Source: JACCXG01 sp963836735 (GTDB lineage: Bacteria > Acidobacteriota > Vicinamibacteria > Vicinamibacterales > 2-12-FULL-66-21). Taken from it: a DNA stretch of 64,000 nt. This document shows, in pieces, positions 58,451-64,000 of this stretch. The number at the start of each line of letters is the position of its first letter. Position 1 is the first letter of the stretch. Under the pieces are notes generated by a model that saw nothing but the letters and a program-made list of their open reading frames with translations, ran no database searches and had not been told where the DNA came from. The DNA is taken from contig CAWIKP010000029.1 in NCBI GenBank assembly GCA_963836735.1, positions 124,001 to 188,000 of the forward strand. The letters run 5' to 3'. The position numbers and the translations under genes are program-made.

Positions 58451-58882
58451 ATGTCTGACGTGAATACCTTCATCGACACCATCGGCAAAGACATCAGCGC
58501 CACGGTGTCGCCGAGGATTGAGAGCCTTGCCGAACAGATCACCGCGACGACGTTCACGCAGTACGGCCCGCGGGTCTCGGCATTCGCCAGCCAGCTCGCC
58601 AGGGACGTGATCGAGGAGCAGTCCGCCACCATCCGGAACTTCGTCACGTCACTCATCCAGGACATCTTCCAGAGCTACCGCCCGGAGCTCGCCGGAGAGC
58701 TGCACACGCGGATCGTCCAGGGCGGACTGGAGGTCACCGGCCGCGACGTCAGGATCGACATCAAGCGGCGCGACACGGGCGACGCGGTCTCGTCGCTCGA
58801 TATTCCCGTGTCGTTGACGATCAAGCTGGATCCCCTGGGCGTGACGCTGAAGAACGCGACGGTCAAACTCGATGTCGTGTAA
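58451..58882 (+). CDS. Small unknown protein B, 143 aa
   Basis: A helix-rich first half (EQITATTFTQYGPRVSAFAS, LARDVIEEQSATIRNFVTSL, IQDIFQSYRPELAGELHTRI) is followed by a beta-rich second half (GGLEVTGRDVRIDIKRRDTG, DIPVSLTIKLDPLGVTLKNA). It has no membrane segment or cysteines. The stop TAA overlaps the next ATG (TAATG), so B and C are co-translated. No family is recognised. The second half shares a beta-strand, valine/isoleucine-rich character with protein A, a possible hint of interaction. Confidence 0.55.
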   Translation: MSDVNTFIDTIGKDISATVSPRIESLAEQITATTFTQYGPRVSAFASQLARDVIEEQSATIRNFVTSLIQDIFQSYRPELAGELHTRIVQGGLEVTGRDVRIDIKRRDTGDAVSSLDIPVSLTIKLDPLGVTLKNATVKLDVV

Positions 58883-59178
58883 TGGCGCCCGCAACTTTCG
58901 GAGCCCGCTTCCTGAGCGAATTCCGGCGACTCGGCGGGTCCACTGAAGATTGGCCTCCCCAGGCCGTCGCCGCGCTGGCTGCCGCCGACCGCCGCAGGTT
59001 CATCACTCTTCTCGAATCGCGCAGGTCGAAGATCGGCTCGGAGCTGATCGTCGCCGCACATACCGCCGAACCAGAAACGCTCGCGAGGCGGGCGTTCGCT
59101 CACGCGTCGGTTCGGCAGGCGGATGGTGGCGACTTCTTGCCGCTCCTGAGCGTCATCGCAATGCTGTCGGCGTCCTAG
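58882..59178 (+). CDS. Small unknown protein C, 98 aa
   Basis: Begins at ATG 58882, overlapping the stop of B. The sequence is basic, helical and Ala/Arg-rich (FLSEFRRLGGSTEDWPPQAV, LAAADRRRFITLLESRRSKI) and ends in a hydrophobic tail (DFLPLLSVIAMLSAS) that could be a weak membrane anchor. Last gene of the three-gene unit; its stop is 8 bp before the stop of the convergent PP-loop gene. The function is not known. Confidence 0.5.
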   Translation: MAPATFGARFLSEFRRLGGSTEDWPPQAVAALAAADRRRFITLLESRRSKIGSELIVAAHTAEPETLARRAFAHASVRQADGGDFLPLLSVIAMLSAS

Positions 59179-59185
59179 CGCCAGG

Positions 59186-59866
59186 CTACGAGAGGGCGCC
59201 GGCCTCGACCGGGACGACATCGGCGAAGATGAACCCGTCGCGTTCGACCCGGCCGCCGACAGCCACCATCACGGGCTGGGCGAACATCGGCCCGTCCCAC
59301 ACGAACGAATGGAACTCTCCATTTTCGCCACAGGGGTCCACGCCCTCGGGGAGATCCGCCAGCAGGTCTCGATCGAACAGGCGGCCGGCGAACGACGCCG
59401 GAAGCACCCGCGGATCCACACAGGTCAGGCAGGCGCGCAGGCCGTTGTCGATCATCTCTTCGGCCAGGTCGCGGGTCGGCATCGTTTTCCACAACGGAAA
59501 CAGCGGCGTCAGTGCGGTGCCGGCCAGGCGCTCTTCGCGGTAGCGCCGTACGTCCTCCAGGAACAGATCGCCGAACGCCATGTGTGTGAAGCCATCGGCT
59601 TCGAGCCGTTTCACGGCCGCCGCCATCCTCGTCTCGTACTCCTCGTTGGAACAGGGCCATGGCAGGTCGATGGCGTAGAGCGGCAGTCGCACCGCCTCGG
59701 CCTGGGCCGTGACCAGCGCCCGGCGGACGGCGTGCATCGCGACGCGATCGAACGCCTCGTTGATCGTCGTGAGCAGTCCGGCTACGGCGCCCGGGTACTC
59801 CCGCCGCAGCATCTGCAGCGTCCACGCGGAGTCTTTGCCCGTTGACCAGCTGAGGGCAATCTTCAT
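59186..59866 (-). CDS. PP-loop ATP pyrophosphatase, diphthine-ammonia-ligase-like, 226 aa
   Basis: The N-terminal PP-loop SWSTGKDSAWTLQML (adenine-nucleotide alpha-hydrolase fold) starts at residue 7. It continues with LPLYAIDLPWPCSNEEYETR, MAFGDLFLEDVRRYREERL, DPCGENGEFHSFVWDGPMF (the family's GExGE-like block). Intact. The archaeal and eukaryotic relatives make diphthamide, but bacteria lack that modification, so another adenylation-dependent reaction is likely. ATG at 59866 is preferred over the start at 59872. Convergent with small gene C. Confidence 0.85.
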   Translation of the reverse strand: MKIALSWSTGKDSAWTLQMLRREYPGAVAGLLTTINEAFDRVAMHAVRRALVTAQAEAVRLPLYAIDLPWPCSNEEYETRMAAAVKRLEADGFTHMAFGDLFLEDVRRYREERLAGTALTPLFPLWKTMPTRDLAEEMIDNGLRACLTCVDPRVLPASFAGRLFDRDLLADLPEGVDPCGENGEFHSFVWDGPMFAQPVMVAVGGRVERDGFIFADVVPVEAGALS

Positions 59867-60089
59867 AGACACTCTCTCGTCAGTTCTCGAACCACTACGT
59901 GCGTGGTGATATTCCTCTCATGCAGGAACATGCGCCACAGCCGCCAGAGAATTGTCGCGCCGCGCAGCTCAGAGGGCAGGTGGTTGTGACAAGGGCCGCC
60001 TGACGTGACTGCCGTGGGTTCAGTCCGAGCGTCGTCATGAGGCTCAAGTAGATCGCCACGATCGCCGTCGCACCGTGGGAGAATGAGGC

Positions 60090-60395
60090 ATGGCGAAACA
60101 CGCTGCGGAGTCGGGTAGCGTGCCGATGTGCCCGGATTGTCAGGGTGACCTGACCTCTGTGTGTTCATGGACGTTCCGTGGTCTCTGGGGCTACAACGAA
60201 GTCCACACTTATGAGTGCGCAACCCACGGACCGTGCTTTATCACCCCGCAAACCGGACCGGCAGTGGCGGCCAGCCAAAGACCGGGACAACGCCCGGACG
60301 ACGGCGACCGCGACTCGCTGATCTCGGCGCGGCGCAGACCGGCGCCCACGCTCAACTCTGACGCGATAGCCCTTCCTGAGCCGGATTCGGACTGA
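60090..60395 (+). CDS. Small zinc-finger-like protein, 101 aa
   Basis: ATG at 60090 is preceded by GGGAGAATGAGGC. Two cysteine/histidine pairs, CPDCQG near residue 14 and YECATHGPCF near residue 41, could hold a zinc ion. The C-terminal half is charged and apparently disordered. No known family. Convergent with the phosphodiester glycosidase gene (4 bp between ends). The coding evidence is moderate, resting on the ribosome site and the cysteine pattern. Confidence 0.5.
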   Translation: MAKHAAESGSVPMCPDCQGDLTSVCSWTFRGLWGYNEVHTYECATHGPCFITPQTGPAVAASQRPGQRPDDGDRDSLISARRRPAPTLNSDAIALPEPDSD

Positions 60396-60399
60396 CCCG

Positions 60400-62116
60400 C
60401 TACTTCCCCTCACTCCTGTCGTGGGGAACGAGGCAGGTGGCCGTCCCGGTCACCTGGTTGCCGGCCAGGTCCTGCGCCGTGACCGTCAGGTGATAGACCC
60501 GGCCTGAAATGTTCCCACCCGACCGCTCGGCACGGAGCTCGACGACAAGGGCGCCGGTCTCGTCCTCGGTGACGGCCACGTCGCTCGGGTCCATCGGCTC
60601 GTTGCTGGTGGCGTTCGCCCGGAAGGAGCCGCGCGCGATGCCGGACACGGCGTCGCTGACGCGCAGGACCGCGATTCGTTGGAGCATGTGGTTCACGGGC
60701 CAGAGCGTGCACCCTTCCGAGGGCAGTCCGCTCAGGACCGGGGGCGCACCATCGATTCTTGACGTTGAGCGTGCGCGCGTCCTCCTCGTTGCCCGCGGCG
60801 TCGGTCGCGAAGTAACCGACCGTCGTGACGCCCTGCGGCGCGACGCCGAACGAGGCGGAGTGTCCGGGCACGACCGTCTCAGCGGCCGTTTGCGCACCGG
60901 CCAGCGAGTACCGGAGCAGGTCGACCCATCCGGCCGGGGTGTCATTCAGACCGCTCGCGAGGTCGGTCGCTTCGAGGCTCACGTTGACGGCGGTCTGGTT
61001 CCAGCCGCTCGCGTTCGGTGGCGGGTCGACGGTGGCCACGGTGACCGGGTCGACGGCGTCCGAGTAGACGGCGAAGGTGCTCGCCTCCAGGCGCGGCGGG
61101 TTTTCGGCGGGCACGTTCACGAGCTTCCGCGCGTGCGTCACGGGGTCTTCGACCGCCATCGTGGTGGAGCCGCCGCCGTCCAGGTTGAGGGCGTTCCAGA
61201 CGCCGTAGTCGTTCTTGAGCAGGTCGGCTACTTCGCCCACCTGCATGCCGTGGCCGCCGTTGGTGCCGTCCACCGTGAACAGCACCAGCGTCCGGCCGTC
61301 CTGGGTCACGCCGATGGCCGTGCGCGCGTTGCTCAGGTCGTACCAGTGCCGCCCGGCGCGCGTGTACGTGAGCGGCAGCGGGCCGAGCGGAGGCACCGGG
61401 CCTGGTGTGAGGAGCTCGTCGGGGTGCGTGGCGTCCGTGTACTCCGGGATCGTCTTGACGCCGTTCGTGAGGATCTGGCCGGATCCGGCGAGGGCGTTCC
61501 ACAGCTCCACGTTCTCGAGGACGTCCATCCCATCGGCAGAGGCGGGATCACGATGGACGATGCTTGCGTTGTTGGACCTGTCGATGTTGAGGCCGGGGGA
61601 GTTGGTGACGATCGCGTAGCTCTGGATGGGCGACTCGAAGCCCGAGTAGACCTTCCCACGCGACGCGGCCAGTCCGATCACATACGCATACGCGCCCTGG
61701 GTCGACCCGCCGGGCACCGGGAACGGCGCGAAGAAGTGGACGTTGATCCCTGCCTGCGCGTGCGAGGTGTCGAGGAAGTCGAGGGTTCGCTGCCGGACGA
61801 CCTCGAAGGGGACGGCCGGCCAGTTCGGTGTGGTCGAGCCAGGCGCCACCGCCGGCAGGTTCTCTCCGGGCGGCGTCAGCTTGAAGTGCACCGCGGGCGA
61901 CGTCAGGTCGATGAGCAGGATGTTCATCCGCGCCAGGCGCGGGTTCGGCGTCGGCGCGGGGCACCCGGGACACTGGAACGACGGGTACTGCTCCGTTCGC
62001 TTGATGTGCGTGATCCCGGGAAACAGCGGAGTGACGACGGTCTGCGCCTCCACTCCTGTCGAGACCCAGAGGGCCAGACCCGAAGCGACGATCAAACGGG
62101 CAGCTCGGTAAGACAT
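60400..62116 (-). CDS. Secreted phosphodiester glycosidase (NAGPA family) with Ig-like C-terminus (one frame break)
   Basis: ATG at 62116 and a signal peptide (RLIVASGLALWVSTGVEAQ). The phosphodiester-glycosidase (NAGPA) blocks are clear: NAGINVHFF-like AQAGINVHFFAPF, AIGVTQDGRTLVLFTVDG, EVADLLKNDYGVWNALNLDG with GGGSTTM. The C-terminal part has Ig-like or fibronectin-like strands (NQTAVNVSLEATDLASGLND, TVGYFATDAAGNEEDARTLN). The frame breaks near 60755-60760; the other frame continues IDGAPPVLSGLPSEG to the stop at 60400. Cleaves phosphodiester-linked sugars outside the cell. Total about 570 residues. Confidence 0.83.
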
Positions 62117-62465
62117 CACGCCCCCCTCGGCCATCGAATGCGCTTGTTGTCAATCGTCTGAGGCGGACTTTATTTGTAGCCGACGCTCGGACGTGAACGA
62201 TTCTACTCAATGGACGTCGCGCACGTGGCCACAGGCGTCGAGGGTCTCCATGAAGCGCGAACCGCCGACGGTCGTCTAGCGAGGAACGTCAGGACCTGAG
62301 GGCCGTATTTGTAAGGTGCAGCGTGGTAGCATCCGGCTCACGCACGACGATACACCTGCTTCAGGCGCTGCGGCAGCGGTGGTGGAAGCCCGCGGACCCC
62401 GAACGCTGATCTCCGCGACATCCCAGGGTGAAGGGTCTCTATCGCCGCGGGCGCCGCGGTGGCCT
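62117..62465. other. Intergenic region, 349 bp
   Basis: Divergent upstream region between the glycosidase gene and the small lipoprotein gene. No coding frame, RNA or clear promoter was found. A minus-strand TTGACA near 62149-62154 lacks a matching -10. Confidence 0.4.
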
Positions 62466-62945
62466 ATGGTTCACGTCCAACGCGTCTGGCTTCGCCGATG
62501 CTGGCGGCTCGGACTAGGGTTGATCGTTCTTTCCGGGGCCGGGTGTGTCCGCGCCGGAGAGGCCGTGACAACGTCCGCTGCGGAGCGGCACACGCAGGCG
62601 AACAGCGTCAGTCAGGCCGTTGCCGAGTGGGAGCGGGTGGTGCGGGGTCGGTACGAGAACAAGGGCATCGCACGCATCGAAAAAATCGGAGACCGATGGG
62701 TCCTCTCGGTGTGGTGTCGGGGGACCCATACCACGTATCTCGACGACACCGCATTCGATCTCACTCGATACCAGGAGCTCTTCGTCGCCGTCCGCTATGG
62801 CTACGTCGATCGATCGGTGCCGAATCCAAAGTGCGTTCGCGCCCCATGTCCCCCGGTGACTGAACGCCGTATCCTGCTCGACCAGATTACGCCTGTCCCG
62901 ATCACCCGGGAGCAAGCCGACGAGCGATCGCAACAGTGCAAGTGA
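62466..62945 (+). CDS. Small lipoprotein of unknown function, about 159 aa
   Basis: ATG at 62466 opens a basic n-region, then LGLGLIVLSGAGC, a good lipobox, so the mature protein starts at that cysteine. The rest is soluble: NSVSQAVAEWERVVRGRYEN, RWVLSVWCRGTHTTYLDDTA, YGYVDRSVPNPKCVRAPCPP with three further cysteines. No family is recognised. The gene is intact and stands alone between two larger secreted-enzyme genes. A periplasmic or outer-membrane lipoprotein is likely. Confidence 0.6.
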   Translation: MVHVQRVWLRRCWRLGLGLIVLSGAGCVRAGEAVTTSAAERHTQANSVSQAVAEWERVVRGRYENKGIARIEKIGDRWVLSVWCRGTHTTYLDDTAFDLTRYQELFVAVRYGYVDRSVPNPKCVRAPCPPVTERRILLDQITPVPITREQADERSQQCK

Positions 62946-63134
62946 GCGCTGCCGCTGGCGTGCCAAGCTCTCGGAGAGGTCAGTTTAACGGCCGCTCGAT
63001 TGAAGCCAGGCTTCCCAGTTCGTTCCTGACTCCGCCGGCGTTTTCTCTGATGATGAGGCGATCCTGCGCGCGCGGACTGCTTGCTGGAACGCGCGTGGGC
63101 AGGTTCCCGTCTTCATGACCACAGAGAGGGCTGT

Positions 63135-64000
63135 ATGCGCCGACGACGCTTCGCTGCCGGATTGTTGACTGGATGCGCATTGGCGGGCGTGCTGTCGCTG
63201 CGCCTCCAAGTCCTGAAAGGCCAGCAGATTGACGACAGGATCCCCAGCCTCCTCGAGCAAGGAGAAGCGCTGACGATCAGCGCCACCTCTCCCTTGACGG
63301 GTCACGCGACGTTCGCCTCGAGTCGAGGGCGCGGGATCCTCGTCGCTGCCCCGGAAAGCGCCGGCGCGGCCGAGCGAGCCCTCGCGTTCATCGCCAGCTA
63401 CGGACGCGCGTTCGGGATCACCGGTGCCGGGCAGGTTCGGCTGCAACGGGCATCGGGGGGCGACTCACAGGGCTTCGAGCACGTGCGATTTCAACAGGTG
63501 TACCAGGGGGTGCCTGTCACCGCGGCGGAACTGACGGTGCACCTCAAAGGGTCGCGCGTCATGGTTGCGAACGGGCACCTGGTTGACGATCTCCCCGCCA
63601 GCGTCGTTCCGATCGTTCCGGCCGAAGCTGCACAAACGACGGCTCGCGCGGTCATCGGGAAAAAGGAAGGGCCGGACCGAGCGCTGAGGGCGCAGGTACA
63701 GCCAGCCACGGCTCGAGATCTTCAATCGAGGACTCCTGGAAGGGCGGCCTGCAACCTCGCGACTGGCGTGGTTCGTCGAGGCGAGCGGTTTCGATCTGCG
63801 CGATACACCTGGGTCGACGCAGCGACGGGCGCCGTTCTCTTGAACTTCAGCCAACTCGCGCCGGCGAAATCGCGAAGGATTTATACCGCCGGAGAAGGTT
63901 CGGTGTTGCCGGGAACGCTCCTCAGAACGGAAGGGGGCCCTGCCACCGGAGATCTCGATGCGGATCTGGCCTACGACTACGCGGGCAGCACCTACGACTA
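63135..64000 (+). CDS. M4 (thermolysin) family metallopeptidase, N-terminal part (runs off the window)
   Basis: ATG at 63135 follows GAGAGGG. After a signal peptide comes the propeptide with FTP and PepSY features: FEHVRFQQVYQGVPVTAAEL, VMVANGHLVDDLPASVV, YTWVDAATGAVLLNFSQLAP, and the start of the catalytic domain YDYAGSTYDY. Two compensating frame breaks near 63690 and 63805 hide a stretch that the other frame restores as LEIFNRGLLEGRPATSRLAW. The zinc motif HExxH lies beyond the window. A secreted endopeptidase is expected. Confidence 0.8.
   Translation, partial: MRRRRFAAGLLTGCALAGVLSLRLQVLKGQQIDDRIPSLLEQGEALTISATSPLTGHATFASSRGRGILVAAPESAGAAERALAFIASYGRAFGITGAGQVRLQRASGGDSQGFEHVRFQQVYQGVPVTAAELTVHLKGSRVMVANGHLVDDLPASVVPIVPAEAAQTTARAVIGKKEGPDRALRAQVQPATARDLQSRTPGRAACNLATGVVRRGERFRSARYTWVDAATGAVLLNFSQLAPAKSRRIYTAGEGSVLPGTLLRTEGGPATGDLDADLAYDYAGSTYD

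Noticed and set aside
59863..60222. Minus-strand frame of 119 codons upstream of the PP-loop gene
   Set aside because: It overlaps the N-terminus of that gene and the small zinc-finger-like gene on the other strand, has no ribosome site, and matches nothing known to me.

Overview
The window is about 65% GC, dense in genes and with short intergenic gaps. Its gene content points to an acidobacterium of the Vicinamibacteria type: two Oar-like TonB receptors with N-terminal carboxypeptidase-regulatory domains, two CRTAC1/ASPIC-UnbV proteins with VCBS repeats, many secreted peptidases and hydrolases, a PQQ-like propeller, and a family of intergenic inverted repeats. The lineage is inferred from gene content; there is no rRNA or other phylogenetic marker here. 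No tRNA, CRISPR array, phage or transposase gene was seen. Many genes carry isolated reading-frame breaks, which looks like residual single-base indels in an assembly more than real decay. The receptor at 43.5-46.9 kb is far more damaged than anything else.

Layout. 0-3 kb (minus): two coupled heme c proteins, one with a copper-monooxygenase-like C-terminus, then an HExxH metallopeptidase. 3-9.3 kb: TonB receptor, MsbA-like ABC exporter, EttA-like ABC-F factor. 9.4-12.3 kb: TAXI-type TRAP transporter (binding lipoprotein plus fused permease). 12.4-16 kb: a pilin-like protein and an M14 peptidase. 16-20.5 kb: histone-H1-like basic protein, small conserved protein, HerA/FtsK-like ATPase, metallophosphoesterase. 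20.5-27.2 kb: PQQ-propeller, aldo/keto reductase, and a minus-strand group holding a secreted kinase-like lipoprotein, membrane proteins and a GT-C mannosyltransferase-like protein. 27.3-29.6 kb: sigma70-like promoter, SAM-I riboswitch, homoserine dehydrogenase, LysE/RhtB exporter. 29.8-36 kb: nucleotidyltransferase-fold protein, EEP hydrolase, P5C dehydrogenase, YdjM-like protein, response regulator, DUF2585 protein, esterase.

36.4-51.1 kb is a duplicated module: Oar receptor, TPR protein and CRTAC1 protein occur twice in a row, the second copy ending in a nitrilase-superfamily amidase with overlapping stop/start codons. 51.3-64 kb: MOSC protein, SnoaL-like protein, FkbM-like methyltransferase, PEGA protein plus TonB-C-like protein, zinc-ribbon methyltransferase, DUF2971 protein, alpha/beta hydrolase, three small unknown genes in tandem, a PP-loop ATPase, a phosphodiester glycosidase, a small lipoprotein, and the start of an M4 (thermolysin-family) peptidase.

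The most unusual feature is a set of about twelve intergenic elements of 70-230 bp. Each has inverted arms made of short tandem units (7-mers such as CCAACTC or CCAAGCT, 8-mers such as GGTCCGCT, 9-mers such as TTGCCAANA), usually around a second inner palindrome containing TTCGAAC. They sit against stop codons, in two cases supply the C-terminal codons of a gene, and one is nested inside a second inverted repeat. The other main candidate is the secreted lipoprotein at 22.7-23.8 kb, which carries a protein-kinase-like catalytic signature.
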